A stretch of 64,000 bases of DNA, from assembly GCF_026965555.1 (NCBI RefSeq), contig NZ_CP114040.1:6820001-6884000 (forward strand), given 5' to 3'. This document shows, in pieces, positions 1 through 9,230 of this stretch. Under the pieces are notes generated by a model, which saw nothing but the letters and a program-made list of their open reading frames with translations, ran no database searches and had not been told where the DNA came from. Within the stretch, counting starts at the first letter, position 1. Each line of letters begins with the position of its first letter. Made by a program: the position numbers and the translations under genes. Source of the stretch: Nannocystis punicea. Its GTDB lineage: Bacteria; Myxococcota_A; Polyangia; Nannocystales; Nannocystaceae.

Positions 1-183
1 CGCGACCTCATCGATCTCCTCGTCGAGGAGAGCGCCGACGACCGCGACTACTACATCGACCGCGACACCCTCGATTACCTCGAAGAGAACCAGGTCGACG
101 CCGACCTCCTCGCCCTCCTGCGCAAGCATGTCCCCGAGGAGGGAGAGGGCATCGACATCGAGTGGCGCGACGAGACCGCCTGA
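1..183 (+). CDS. C-terminal end of an acidic hypothetical protein (partial)
   Basis: Only the last 60 codons are present; the start lies before the window. The tail is strongly acidic and probably helical (for example DADLLALLRKHVPEE) and ends EWRDETA before TGA. Codons are almost all G/C-ending like the neighbours, which supports a real gene. No family can be assigned from this piece. Two good hairpins follow the stop, consistent with this being the last gene of its transcript. Confidence 0.75.
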   Translation, partial: RDLIDLLVEESADDRDYYIDRDTLDYLEENQVDADLLALLRKHVPEEGEGIDIEWRDETA

Positions 184-195
184 TCGCCTCGCAGC

Positions 196-241
196 TGCCG
201 CTTCGTCTGCGGCATCCTCCGGCGCCGGGCCGCCGGCCCGG
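196..241 (+). terminator. Tandem hairpins after the partial gene
   Basis: Two perfect inverted repeats follow the stop codon: TGCCGC/GCGGCA with a 7-nt loop, then CCGGGCC/GGCCCGG with a 3-nt loop at 225-241. There is no clear T-run, as is usual at this GC content. A transcription-terminator role is inferred. Confidence 0.5.
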
Positions 242-509
242 GGTGTCTTGCCGACCCACGCGCCGCCCGCCGCTCCTCCTGGCGCCTCGCGTCGTCGGCG
301 CCCGTCCGCTGTCCGGCCTGTGACCTCTTCGTCGGGCGCGCCTCACCTTCCTCGCGGACATGACGGCCGCGTAACCGTGCGCTCACGGACGCGCCGGGAG
401 GAGCCCGCGTCTGCGGCCCGCGGGTGGGCCTTCGCCGCACCCGTGCGTGGTGGAGCGCGCAGGAGCTGCGAGTTGCCGGTCTTCGCGGGACTCTCGTACC
501 CTGGCGAGC
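242..509. other. Non-coding stretch before the Cys-rich lipoprotein
   Basis: No convincing gene on either strand. The long minus-strand frame here is a shadow of the downstream repeat gene. It presumably holds the promoter of the lipoprotein starting at 510; no clear -35/-10 can be picked by eye. Confidence 0.4.
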
Positions 510-2405
510 ATGCTCGCTTACAGCTTCGCTTGTCGCTCGCTGGGTCTCGTCGTGCTCCTCTCCGCCGTCGCCTGCGGTCGCACCGACACGGCCGTCACCA
601 CCGACAGTGGCACCGGCACCACCGACACTGACGGCACCACCACGATGGGCAGCACCACTGGCCCCGAGCTGACCACCACCATCCCGACCAGTTCGACCGG
701 CACCATCGGCGGCACCGACACCGGCACCACCCTCGACCCGACCACTGGACCGGGCACCGACACCGCGATCACGAGCAGCACCACCGACGGCACCTCGACC
801 TCGACATCCACCACCACCACCACCACCACCACCGGCGACACTGACAGCACCACCGGTCCTGCGCCCGTCTGCGGCGACGGTCAGGTCGATCCCGGCGAGG
901 AGTGTGACGACGGCGACCTCGTCGATCTCAACGCCTGCTCCAACGCCTGCGTCGCCGCCGAGTGCGGCGACAACATCGTGCAGGAGCTCATCGGCGAGGA
1001 GTGCGACGACGGCAACGACGTCGAGGACGACGGCTGTTCGACTGGTTGTCGGCTCCCGGTCTGCGGCGACGGCTTCGTCCAGGTGCCCGAGGAGTGTGAC
1101 GACGCCAACGAGGACGACGGCGACGAGTGCACCAACGCCTGCACCGTCGCGGTGTGCGGCGACGGCGTCGTGCAGGTCGGCGTCGAGGCCTGCGACGACG
1201 GCAACGACCTCGACACCGACGACTGCCTCGTCGGCTGCATCCTGGCCGAGTGCGGCGACGGCATCGTCCACCAGCTGCTCGAGGCCTGCGACGACGGCAA
1301 CGACATCAACGACGACGCCTGCACCAACGAGTGCGCCCTCGCCACCTGCGGCGACGGCATCTTGCAGATGGACGAGGAGTGCGACGACGGCAACGGCGAC
1401 GACACCGACGCCTGCACCACCCTGTGCAAGCTCGCCGTGTGCGGCGACGGCTTCGTCCTCGCCGGCACCGAGGTCTGTGACGACGCCGGCAACAGCGCCA
1501 CCTGCGACAGCGACTGCACTCCCGCCGAGTGCGGCGACGCCCACCCCAACGCTGCCAGCGGCGAGGCCTGCGACGACGGCGGCGACAGCCCCACCTGCGA
1601 CAGCGACTGCACCCTCGCCGTCTGCGGCGACAAGACCGTCAACGGCGCCGCCGGCGAGACCTGCGACGGCGGCACCGAGACCGCCACCTGCGACGACGAC
1701 TGCACCGCCGTCGTCTGCGGCGACGAGGTCCTCAACGAGAGCGCCGGCGAGATCTGCGATCACGGCGGTCAGACCGCCACCTGCGACCTCGACTGCACCT
1801 TCGCCGCCTGCAACGACGGCGTCATCAACAGCGCCGCCGGCGAGAACTGCGAGGACGGCAACCTCGCCGAGGGTGACGGTTGCAGCTCGAAGTGCAAGGC
1901 GCACAAGGTCGTGTTCGCCACCAGCCAGGGCTTCGACGGCAACCTCGGCGGCCTCGCCGGCGCCGACATGAAGTGCCAGGCCGCCGCCCAGGCCGCCGGC
2001 CTCCCCGGCACCTACCTCGCCTGGCTGAGCGACGACACCGGCACCCCGCTGAGCCGCTTCACCAAGTCGACGCTCCCCTACGCCCGCCGCGACGGCGTCC
2101 TCGTCGCCAACAACTGGAACGACCTCATCGACGGCAGCCACGCCGCGCCGATCAACCTCTCCGAGCTCAAGACCCCGCCCGGCTCCGACGCCAACGTCTG
2201 CAGCGGCGTCTCCCAGCTCACGTTCACCAACACGATCGTCGACGGCACCATGTTCACCAACTTCACCGATTGCCAGAACTGGACCAGCAACGCCGCCGGC
2301 ATCACCGGCGGCGGCCAGTGGACCAAGGCCGACGGCCTGTGGACGCAATTCGTCTGCCAGCAATCGTGCACGTGGAAGAAGCCGATCTACTGTTTCATGC
2401 AGTAG
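510..2405 (+). CDS. Cys-rich DUF4215-repeat lipoprotein with endostatin-like C-terminal domain
   Basis: Predicted 631-aa surface lipoprotein. ATG at 510 is preferred over the upstream in-frame start because it gives a clean signal peptide with lipobox SAVAC (Cys22). A roughly 90-residue Thr/Ser/Gly linker with an (ACC)n tract follows. About 11 repeats of the type CGDG-x-ECDDGN-x-C-x-C then run from about residue 125 to 460, the myxobacterial cysteine-rich repeat (DUF4215). The last 170 residues (from VVFATSQGFDGNLGG) look like the DUF1554 endostatin-like domain known from leptospiral Len lipoproteins, which bind host matrix proteins. Here a role in surface adhesion or matrix binding is only inferred. 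A hairpin terminator follows at 2458. Confidence 0.88.
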   Translation: MLAYSFACRSLGLVVLLSAVACGRTDTAVTTDSGTGTTDTDGTTTMGSTTGPELTTTIPTSSTGTIGGTDTGTTLDPTTGPGTDTAITSSTTDGTSTSTSTTTTTTTTGDTDSTTGPAPVCGDGQVDPGEECDDGDLVDLNACSNACVAAECGDNIVQELIGEECDDGNDVEDDGCSTGCRLPVCGDGFVQVPEECDDANEDDGDECTNACTVAVCGDGVVQVGVEACDDGNDLDTDDCLVGCILAECGDGIVHQLLEACDDGNDINDDACTNECALATCGDGILQMDEECDDGNGDDTDACTTLCKLAVCGDGFVLAGTEVCDDAGNSATCDSDCTPAECGDAHPNAASGEACDDGGDSPTCDSDCTLAVCGDKTVNGAAGETCDGGTETATCDDDCTAVVCGDEVLNESAGEICDHGGQTATCDLDCTFAACNDGVINSAAGENCEDGNLAEGDGCSSKCKAHKVVFATSQGFDGNLGGLAGADMKCQAAAQAAGLPGTYLAWLSDDTGTPLSRFTKSTLPYARRDGVLVANNWNDLIDGSHAAPINLSELKTPPGSDANVCSGVSQLTFTNTIVDGTMFTNFTDCQNWTSNAAGITGGGQWTKADGLWTQFVCQQSCTWKKPIYCFMQ

Positions 2406-2457
2406 GATTCGAATTTCGCCGACCCGTCGATCGCGCTCGTAGTTCCCGCGACATGAG

Positions 2458-2485
2458 AGCCCGTGAGTCCCAGGACTCGCGGGCT
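2458..2485 (+). terminator. Hairpin terminator after the Cys-rich lipoprotein
   Basis: AGCCCGTGAGTC, a 4-nt loop, then GACTCGCGGGCT: a 12-bp stem with one G.T pair, 53 nt after the stop codon. No U-tract follows. Confidence 0.6.
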
Positions 2486-2626
2486 TCGACCCGTCCCGCG
2501 CCCGACCGCGACAGTGCATGACGCTCGCGCGCCTGGAAATGTCGTGAGTCGATGGGATGAATCCCGCGTCGGCCGCGGCACACAACCATTCCGCGACGAT
2601 TCATGGCGCGAGCGCGGGCGGCACGT

Positions 2627-2809
2627 TCAGACGCCGAGAGGCGTCAGCGTCCAGGGCGAGTTCTGCGGCGACGACAGCCGTTCGCGCAGCTCCTCCGCGA
2701 TCGCTTCGACCGTGCTCGTCGGCAGGTCGCCCTCCACGGTCATCTGCAGCGCATCCGTCCCGTACACGAAGCGGACGACCACCCCGTCGACGACGACCCG
2801 GCCCTGCTC
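2627..2809 (-). pseudogene. 60-codon open stretch, likely remnant of a small protein
   Basis: The minus strand is open for 60 codons ending TGA and reads like a real protein: RVVVDGVVVRFVYGTDALQ, then an amphipathic helix VEAIAEELRERL, ending WTLTPLGV. An in-frame TAA lies directly upstream of the first codon. The only candidate start is GTG at 2782, with no ribosome binding site. Either a very short gene (2627-2782) or the 3' remainder of a truncated one. No family recognised. Confidence 0.4.
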
Positions 2810-2829
2810 TTAGCAAATAAACTCGCCGG

Positions 2830-3352
2830 GACGTCGACCGCGCGGCGGGCCCGTGCAGACCTCCACCGCCTCCCGGCGCGCGGCGGCGATTCACGGCACG
2901 ATCGCGGGGGTGTGTGTTTTCGGTCGGGGCGACGCGTCGCCGCTCCCTGCAGGCCGCGTGAGGTCGTGCGCGGCCTTCCGGCCTCGCACCTCGGGACCGG
3001 TTGCGACGACGTGCACTGCCATCATTGACGGAAGCGGGCAGAATCATCGTCCTGCTCGGCGTTCGCGTCGGCGCTGCGGCCCGCGAGGGGACGCGCGCTC
3101 ACGACGTCGGCGCCTGGGCGCGGATCGCCGATTTCGCCGCTGCTGCGCGCCGTGCTCGAACCGCACGGCTTTCCGCGGACCTCCGATTCCCCGACCTGTG
3201 CGCGCGAGGATTCTCCGATACGTCCCGGGTAGCTCGGGCCGGCCAGTACGTCGATTCGTCGCGATGCGCGATAATGCACAGATGACAATACGGCCGCGCA
3301 CGCCTCGCCGGGGCCGGTTGATCTCGTCGGCGTCCGGTGCTGAAATCGTGCA
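2830..3352. other. Intergenic region without a recognisable gene
   Basis: About 520 bp with short, biased frames only. GC drops somewhat near 3270-3300 (GATAATGCACAG, ATGACAATACG), which may be the promoter zone for the gene at 3353. I see no repeat or RNA gene. Confidence 0.35.
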
Positions 3353-4933
3353 ATGCAGCGCGACATCGGCGAGCTCTGGCGAGAGTACCGCGGCGATCCG
3401 CTCCGCCTGGATCTGCTGCGACGAGCCGAGGCCGAGGTCGTGGCAGGCATGGCGGCCGGCGGCGACGCGGAGCCGGTCGGGCGACTGCTGCGACGGCTGC
3501 GCGAGGTGTTGGTGCTCGGCCACCTGCGCCGCGCGCTGCAGGGCCCGCCGCTCGGCGACGACGGCGCCGGTCCGGGCCGCGCTCAGGCAGCGTTCGCCGA
3601 CGTATTGCGGGCATGGGCCGAGCGGCTCCCCGAGTCGGAGCGACAGGGCCTGCTCCTGCGAGCGGCGCCGTGCTTCGCCGACCTGTCGGCCGCGAGGTCC
3701 GAGACGCCCGACCACACGCCTCGCAAGGACGAGCCGTGGGACGGCGAGCGCAGCCTCTACGAGGCGTTCGAGCTGCGCGATCGCGACACGCGCTGGACGG
3801 CCCTCAAGCGGCTGGCCGGGCACGACGACGAGAAGCTGCGCGACCTCTACCGCCGCGTGCAGGGGACCGAGTTCGCGCTGCCCGACGAGATCCTCAGCTT
3901 CCCGCTCCCGGCCCTCGATCGCGAATTGTGGAGCGAGCGGATCCGGGCCGAAGAGATCCGCAGCGGGCGCCTGCCGGGCGAATTGTTGCTGCACTACGCG
4001 AAGCTGCTCGACGAGCACGAGCGCAGCGCGGTGGTCGACCGCGGGCTGGATGCGATCGAGGCGGCTCACCCGCCGCTGCCGCTGGAGACGTTCTACGGCC
4101 ACGCGTCCGTGCTCGATCCAGGGCAGGTCCGGCGCGCCGTCGCGTGGATCTTGCGGCAGGACGACCCGCGCGAGGATCGGCTCGAGCTGGTGGGCGAGCT
4201 CGCCGGGCGGCTGATCGAGCTCGGCCATTGTGGGGAGGCCGTCGCCATGATCCACGGCATCGACGACGGCCAGGCCGGCGCCCGCGAGCTCGGCCGCATG
4301 TTCGCCCTGTCGGCGGCCCGGGGCGAGAGCGCGATCGGTCCGGTGGACGCGGCGCTCACGACGGACCCGAAGCGCCTCGTCTACGTGCAAGCGTTCGCGC
4401 GCGAGCTCGGCGGCTCCGAGGTGATCGTGCGGCCCGACGTCGCCGGCGAATTGCTGGCACGCATCGGCACGCTCGGCGACGAGGACTGCCGCGCTGCGGC
4501 GCTCGCGGCCGTGATCGGGGCGCTCCCGCCCGGTGTGTCGCTGATGCCGTGGCTCGCGGCGATCGACACCAACACGCAGGGCGCGGCGCGGCGGCGCGGC
4601 TCGCTCGTCCTGCTCAAGTCCGCGAACCTCGACGGGCCGCAGGCCGCGGCGCGCGTGCGCGAGGTCGTGGCCGAGCTCCTGGTCGATTCGTCGCTCGCGG
4701 CCGAGGAGCTCGAGGCGGCGTGCCTGGCCTCGCGCTGCCTGCCGGCCGACGAGCGCGCGCCCCTCTGGTCGCGCTGGCTGACCCGCCACCTCGACGAGTC
4801 CCAGGACGTGCTCGCGTCGCTCTCGAGCCCGCTCGGGGCCGTGTTCGCCGCCACGCTGACGGAGCTGGGCGGCGAGGCGGCGCTGGTCCAGAGCTGCGAC
4901 GTCCTGCTCGACGTCGCCATGACGCTCGCGTGA
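3353..4933 (+). CDS. Hypothetical helical (alpha-solenoid-like) protein
   Basis: 526-aa cytoplasmic-looking protein, rich in Leu, Ala, Arg and Glu, with no signal peptide or membrane segment. The residues fall into repeated helix pairs (RLLRRLREVLVLGHLRRAL, LERVAELLVD-like runs), suggesting an alpha-solenoid scaffold. I recognise no catalytic motif. ATG at 3353 is the first start; no strong Shine-Dalgarno is visible, so an internal start cannot be excluded. It converges on the minus-strand gene ending at 5192. A protein-interaction role is a guess from composition only. Confidence 0.72.
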   Translation: MQRDIGELWREYRGDPLRLDLLRRAEAEVVAGMAAGGDAEPVGRLLRRLREVLVLGHLRRALQGPPLGDDGAGPGRAQAAFADVLRAWAERLPESERQGLLLRAAPCFADLSAARSETPDHTPRKDEPWDGERSLYEAFELRDRDTRWTALKRLAGHDDEKLRDLYRRVQGTEFALPDEILSFPLPALDRELWSERIRAEEIRSGRLPGELLLHYAKLLDEHERSAVVDRGLDAIEAAHPPLPLETFYGHASVLDPGQVRRAVAWILRQDDPREDRLELVGELAGRLIELGHCGEAVAMIHGIDDGQAGARELGRMFALSAARGESAIGPVDAALTTDPKRLVYVQAFARELGGSEVIVRPDVAGELLARIGTLGDEDCRAAALAAVIGALPPGVSLMPWLAAIDTNTQGAARRRGSLVLLKSANLDGPQAAARVREVVAELLVDSSLAAEELEAACLASRCLPADERAPLWSRWLTRHLDESQDVLASLSSPLGAVFAATLTELGGEAALVQSCDVLLDVAMTLA

Positions 4934-5191
4934 TTCGCCGGCCGCGGCGAATCACCCCAGTCCCCTGCCGGCGGATTCAGGCATTGTGGGGACTCGACCG
5001 TGCAAAGAGTACTGTGAGCATCGGGCGTGTCGCCAGCGCCGCATCGATGCGCCGCTCACGGCGCGTCTCATGCGTGTCGAGCACCCACGACGCCGCAGCG
5101 CTCGACCCTCCCCGCGGCGTCGCCGGTGCGATGGGACAGCTCTCGACGTCGGCTGCCGCCATTCCTGGCGCGCGAGACCCAGGGGTCGCGC
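4934..5191. other. Convergent intergenic spacer with an imperfect hairpin
   Basis: Lies between two converging genes. At 5170-5191 there is an imperfect inverted repeat (GCGCGAGACC with GGTCGCGC, 2-nt bulge) that may end transcription on both strands. Nothing else is recognisable. Confidence 0.35.
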
Positions 5192-6037
5192 TCACAGGCC
5201 GAACGCACGGAGCGCCGCGGCCTTGAGCGCGTGCGTGCGGTCGCTGTCGAACACACCGACCGTCTCCCCGAGCTCGACCTCGTCCGCGCAGTCCGGATCG
5301 AGCTCGCGCAGCTCCGCGCGATCGATCTCCGTCGCCGGGTCCGCCACCACCTCGACGACGCGCCTGTTCACGCACACGCTGAAGTCCACGAGGTCGAAGT
5401 TCGGTGCGGGCGCGTGCGCGCTCGGGTCGACGACGATCGCCTGCTTCTCCTCCTCGGTGAGGAGCGAGAGCGCGGCCCACTCGAGCGCCCGATACCGGTC
5501 GAGCACCCTCGGGCTCCGGAGTCGCGCGCGCACCGCCGCCTTGTACGCCCCGACCGAGCCGAGCGCGGCCTTCTCGGCGAGCGCGGCGAGGAACGCGTCG
5601 ACGTAGGGCGCAAAGCTCCTGACCTCGGCCTCGAACGGGGCGTCATGCCCGGGCTGGCGCGGCGCGAGCAAGGCGAGCACGGGAGAGAGGGCGGGGCACG
5701 CGAACGCGAGGTCGTTCAATTCGCGGAGCCAGCCCCCGCGCGCCGCCTCGTCGCCGGCCCCGAGCACGCCCTCCAGCGCCGCCGCGAGCGCGCGCGGCTC
5801 GATCTGCGCGAGCACCTCGGCGGCGCGGTCGATCGCCGCGTCGCCGCCGGTGACTCGGAACCAATTCGCCAGCGCAGTCACGATCGGCACGACGTGGGGC
5901 ACGAGCTGCTCGGACGGAACGCGGGCGAGCGTGCGAGCAGCGTCCAACGCGAGCCACGAGAGCTCCGCATCGAACGCGGGTCGGCCCAGAGCGCGCACAA
6001 ACTGATCGACGATCTCCGAGGTGCTCTCCGCAGTCAT
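5192..6037 (-). CDS. Hypothetical protein, 281 aa
   Basis: Soluble-looking 281-aa protein: a helical N-terminal two thirds (ALANWFRVTGG, AAEVLAQIEPRALAAALEGVL) and a mixed C-terminal part (FDLVDFSVCVNRRVVEVV, then an acidic run, ending ALKAAALRAFGL). The ATG at 6037 has a good ribosome binding site (GAGGAG, 5 nt upstream). It lies 115 bp after the RCC1 gene on the same strand and may be the last gene of that transcript. No known family recognised. Confidence 0.75.
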   Translation of the reverse strand: MTAESTSEIVDQFVRALGRPAFDAELSWLALDAARTLARVPSEQLVPHVVPIVTALANWFRVTGGDAAIDRAAEVLAQIEPRALAAALEGVLGAGDEAARGGWLRELNDLAFACPALSPVLALLAPRQPGHDAPFEAEVRSFAPYVDAFLAALAEKAALGSVGAYKAAVRARLRSPRVLDRYRALEWAALSLLTEEEKQAIVVDPSAHAPAPNFDLVDFSVCVNRRVVEVVADPATEIDRAELRELDPDCADEVELGETVGVFDSDRTHALKAAALRAFGL

Positions 6038-6152
6038 GGCGCTCCTCGATCATGGTAGCAGGGCGCGCGGCGGTCCTGCTTGGAGGCCGGGGTCTCGGGA
6101 CGGAGGAAGCGCGTCGTCGCGGGCCTCGCATCAAGCGGGATGGAACGTGCGG

Positions 6153-7520
6153 TCAGAACAGCACGCGCCCCGCGACCGCCGGCGTCGTCGTCGGCGGCTC
6201 GGCCCGCGCGAACCCGAGGCCGAGCTGCCCCGACTCGTTGGCGCCCCAGCAGCGGAGCGACCCGTCGGTGAGCCGCGCGCACGTCGTGTCGCCGCCGTTC
6301 GCCGCCAGCAGATCGGCCTCGCCGCCGAGGTCGACCGGCGCCGGCGGGAACGTCAGCGGGTCGACCCCGACGTCCGCGGTCTTCCCGTCGCCGAGCTGCC
6401 CCGCCGCGCCCGCGCCCCAGCAGCGCACAGTACCGTCGCCGTGACGCGTGCACGTATGATTCGCCCCCGCGACCACCTGGACGACCCCCTCCACGCCGCT
6501 CGCCGGCGGCGGCATCTCGCCGGGTTCGTCGCCGACGTCGCCCGCACGCGCCTGTCCGAGCTGCCCCGCGTCGTTGGCTCCCCAGCAGCGCAGCGACGCA
6601 TCGGCCAGCAACGCGCACGTGTGGTGGCCCCCGGCCGCCAGCTGGACCGCCGGGCCGCCGAGCGCGACCGCCGGGGTCGGCAGGTCGCTTGGCGCGTCGC
6701 CGCGGCGGAGCGTGTCGCCGTAGCCGAGCTCCCCGCGCGAGCTGCTGCCCCAGCAGTGGACCGTGCCGGCCTGCACGCGGGCGCAGGTGTGACTGACCCC
6801 GGCGACCACCTCGACGACGCCTGCGAGCGCGACCGCCGGCGGCGGCAGTTCGCCCGCCTCGTCGCCGAGCGCCTCGGTGCTGCCGATCCCGAGCTGGCCG
6901 AGCAGGTTCCAACCCCAGCAGCGCAGCTGCCCGCCGGCGACGACCGCACACACGTGCCCGTGCCCCGCCGAGAGCTGCTCCGCCGGCCCGCCGAGCGCGA
7001 GCGAGGTGACCGGCAGCGCCCCGGGCTCGTCGCCCACGTCGCGCGTGTCGCCCCGCCCGAGCTGCCCCCACATGTTGCCGCCCCAGCAGCGCACGTCACC
7101 GTCGACCAGCCGCGCGCAGGTAAAATCGTCGCTGCAAATCACCTGCGCCGCCTCGCCGCCGATCGCCACGTCGGACGCCGGCAGCTCCGCCGCCTCATCC
7201 CCGATCGTCGCCGCGTCGCCGCTGCCGAGCCGCCCCGCCGCGCCCGAGCCCCAGCAGCGCACTGCCCCGTCGGCAAACACCACGCAAGTGTGCGAGCGAG
7301 CCGCGCACATGTCCGCGACGATCGTCTCGCGCGAGCAGTCCGCCGCGCACGCGTCGTGGTCGAGCGCGTCGCCGTCGTCGCACGCCTCGCCCTCCCCGAC
7401 CTCGCCGTCGCCGCAGCCCGGCGGGCCGGTCCCTGGGATGGCCTCCCACCACACCGGGCACGCCGCGCCCGCCGTCACGACGACCGCGAGCGCGACCCCG
7501 GTGCCCCACCGCCCCGCCAT
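6153..7520 (-). CDS. RCC1-repeat secreted lipoprotein
   Basis: 455-aa predicted lipoprotein. The ATG at 7520 gives a signal peptide with Cys after TAGAA; the longer frame upstream runs through the preceding gene and is rejected. A DUF4215-like segment (CGDGEVGEGEACDDGD) is followed by about six or seven RCC1-type propeller blades, each carrying variants of HTCAV, VRCWGSG and GQLGxGD. RCC1 propellers are generally protein-binding surfaces; a surface-display role is inferred. The start codon overlaps the stop of the preceding thrombospondin 3 gene (TGATG), so the two are translationally coupled. Confidence 0.88.
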   Translation of the reverse strand: MAGRWGTGVALAVVVTAGAACPVWWEAIPGTGPPGCGDGEVGEGEACDDGDALDHDACAADCSRETIVADMCAARSHTCVVFADGAVRCWGSGAAGRLGSGDAATIGDEAAELPASDVAIGGEAAQVICSDDFTCARLVDGDVRCWGGNMWGQLGRGDTRDVGDEPGALPVTSLALGGPAEQLSAGHGHVCAVVAGGQLRCWGWNLLGQLGIGSTEALGDEAGELPPPAVALAGVVEVVAGVSHTCARVQAGTVHCWGSSSRGELGYGDTLRRGDAPSDLPTPAVALGGPAVQLAAGGHHTCALLADASLRCWGANDAGQLGQARAGDVGDEPGEMPPPASGVEGVVQVVAGANHTCTRHGDGTVRCWGAGAAGQLGDGKTADVGVDPLTFPPAPVDLGGEADLLAANGGDTTCARLTDGSLRCWGANESGQLGLGFARAEPPTTTPAVAGRVLF

Positions 7521-9094
7521 CACCACTCGAGGCACTCGAGCGCGGTCTTGCCGACGCACGGGCCGTTGTCGGCGTCGAGGCACAGGCCGAGGTTCGCCAG
7601 CGCCGGCGACGGCGCCTCGCCCGGGCCGTAGTACGGGACGCACGTGTTCCCGAATTTACACACCGTCTCGCCGATGGTGCACCACTCGGCGATGCACTTG
7701 AACTCGTCGCACTGGCAGCCCGAATGGTAGCACTCGGGGTCCGACCGGATCGCGCCCGCCTTCATGCACGGAAGATCGTCGCAGTAGCACTGCTCGTAGG
7801 GCCCGCACCCGCCGAAGCTCGGATTGCACTGGAACGCGTCGTCCTTGGGCACGCACACCATCTCCGATTTCCCGTTGTCGCTGACACAGCCGCCGACCCG
7901 CGGGTCGCAGCACACGTCGCTGGGGTTCGCGCCGACATCCTTCGAGTTCGGGCAGAAGTCGCACGCGTTGCCGAGGCCGTCCTCGTCGATGTCGCTGAGC
8001 GGATCGAACTGCGACGGCGCCTGCGGCGGGTCCGCGTTGGCGACCGCGGGGCAGTTGTCGCAGCCGTCGTCGTAGCCGTCGCCGTCCATGTCGACCCCGC
8101 TGTTCGGGCACGCGTCGCACGCGTCGCCGCGGTCGTCGCCGTCGGCGTTGACCTGATCGAGGTTGGCCACCAGCGGGCAGTTGTCCTCGCTGTTGGCCAG
8201 CCCGTCGTGGTCCTGATCGAGGATCCGCGTGAAGTCCGGCGGCGCCCCGGGCAGGCCCAGGCTCGCCATGTAGCTCGCCAGCGCCGCCCGCACCGGCTTC
8301 GCCGCCAGCGCCGTCTCGCCCGCCTCGAGTCGGCCCCGCAGCACCTCGTCGTCGAGCGTGCCGTCGCCCGCGAGGTCCGCCGCCAGCTGGTTGAGCAGCG
8401 TCTGCACCCCTGCGTCGGCGGCCTCCGGATCGGCCAGATAGGCCGCCTGCATGACGACCGCGCTGACCGCGAACAAATACGCGTTGTCGTCGGTGTCCGG
8501 CCCGAGCACGCTCGCCTCCGCAGCCGCCCCGGCGAGCGCGAACCCCGGCTTGCCGATCCCCAGCGCCGCCACGACCTCCGCGTCGGCCAGCGCCAGCGCG
8601 TCCTCGACGGTCACCTGCTCGGCGATCAGCATCCGCGCCCGCTGCTCGCTGAGGTGGCTCAGCACGTGGATGTTGACCGTCGTCGCGTCGTCGCTGACCC
8701 GGTGGAGCGCGCGCAGGGTCAGCGGCGCCATCGACGGCCCGCCGCGGATCTCGTCGTAGTGGTACCCGTTCGCCAGCAGCGCCACCGGGCCCAGGGGCAC
8801 CCCTTCGACCGAGAATTCGCCGATGTCGTTGTTCGTCGGCACCTCGAATTGCTGGCCCGTGGGCTGCCCGGTGTTCGTCAGCGGCGACACCGAGATCGAC
8901 GCCCCGAGCACGAACGGCCCCTTCTGCGCCACGCCGTGCAGCGTCAGCGGCGCGCCCCCGCCCGTCGGCTCCGGGTCGGACGCGCTCGTCGTGTCGGACC
9001 CGCTCGTCGTCTTCGCCGACGTGTCGTCGCCGAGCCCCGCGTTCGTCGAACACGCGGCCATCATCAGGATCGCCCCCCACAGTCCAGTTCGCAT
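7520..9094 (-). CDS. Thrombospondin type 3 repeat lipoprotein
   Basis: 524-aa surface lipoprotein. The ATG at 9094 opens MRTGLWGAILMMAACSTNAG, a short signal peptide with lipobox MAAC; the frame extends further upstream without a credible start. After a Ser/Thr linker comes a beta-rich region (GVAQKGPFVLGASISVSPL) resembling carboxypeptidase-regulatory-like domains, then a helical part. Calcium-binding thrombospondin 3 motifs follow (DQDHDGLANSEDNCP, DMDGDGYDDGCDNCP, DIDEDGLGNACDFCP), and then a Cys-rich tail. Ca2+ binding is expected from the DxDxDG loops. Stop and next start overlap (TGATG), pairing it with the RCC1 protein. A tandem repeat lies upstream at 9140-9193. Confidence 0.88.
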   Translation of the reverse strand: MRTGLWGAILMMAACSTNAGLGDDTSAKTTSGSDTTSASDPEPTGGGAPLTLHGVAQKGPFVLGASISVSPLTNTGQPTGQQFEVPTNNDIGEFSVEGVPLGPVALLANGYHYDEIRGGPSMAPLTLRALHRVSDDATTVNIHVLSHLSEQRARMLIAEQVTVEDALALADAEVVAALGIGKPGFALAGAAAEASVLGPDTDDNAYLFAVSAVVMQAAYLADPEAADAGVQTLLNQLAADLAGDGTLDDEVLRGRLEAGETALAAKPVRAALASYMASLGLPGAPPDFTRILDQDHDGLANSEDNCPLVANLDQVNADGDDRGDACDACPNSGVDMDGDGYDDGCDNCPAVANADPPQAPSQFDPLSDIDEDGLGNACDFCPNSKDVGANPSDVCCDPRVGGCVSDNGKSEMVCVPKDDAFQCNPSFGGCGPYEQCYCDDLPCMKAGAIRSDPECYHSGCQCDEFKCIAEWCTIGETVCKFGNTCVPYYGPGEAPSPALANLGLCLDADNGPCVGKTALECLEW

Positions 9095-9139
9095 GCCGTC
9101 GACGATAGCAGCGCGCCGCCGGCTGTCACTTTCACAGGC

Positions 9140-9193
9140 TTTCAGGCCCGGAGCGCCGTGAAGACCTTTCAGGCCCGGAGCGCCGTGAAGACC
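9140..9193. repeat. 27-bp tandem direct repeat upstream of the lipoprotein operon
   Basis: Two exact copies of a 27-bp unit that begins TTTCAGGCCCGGAG, with a third partial start (TTTCACG) directly after. CTTTCA recurs five times across 9128-9200. It sits 46-100 bp upstream of the ATG at 9094 on the minus strand, so it could carry regulator sites. Confidence 0.8.
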
Positions 9194-9230
9194 TTTCACG
9201 CGCGGTCCCATCGTCGGCTCGCTCGCTCGC

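Noticed and set aside
800..835. (ACC)n tract in the first lipoprotein and a similar tract near 28130-28160
   Set aside because: They encode Thr runs in the linkers of lipoproteins, common in this genome; in-frame trinucleotide repeats do not by themselves indicate regulation.
75..2585. 836-aa minus-strand frame with Val/Gly/Ala/Asp-rich repeats
   Set aside because: It is the antisense shadow of the Cys-rich repeat lipoprotein; low complexity, no start signal and no family motif.
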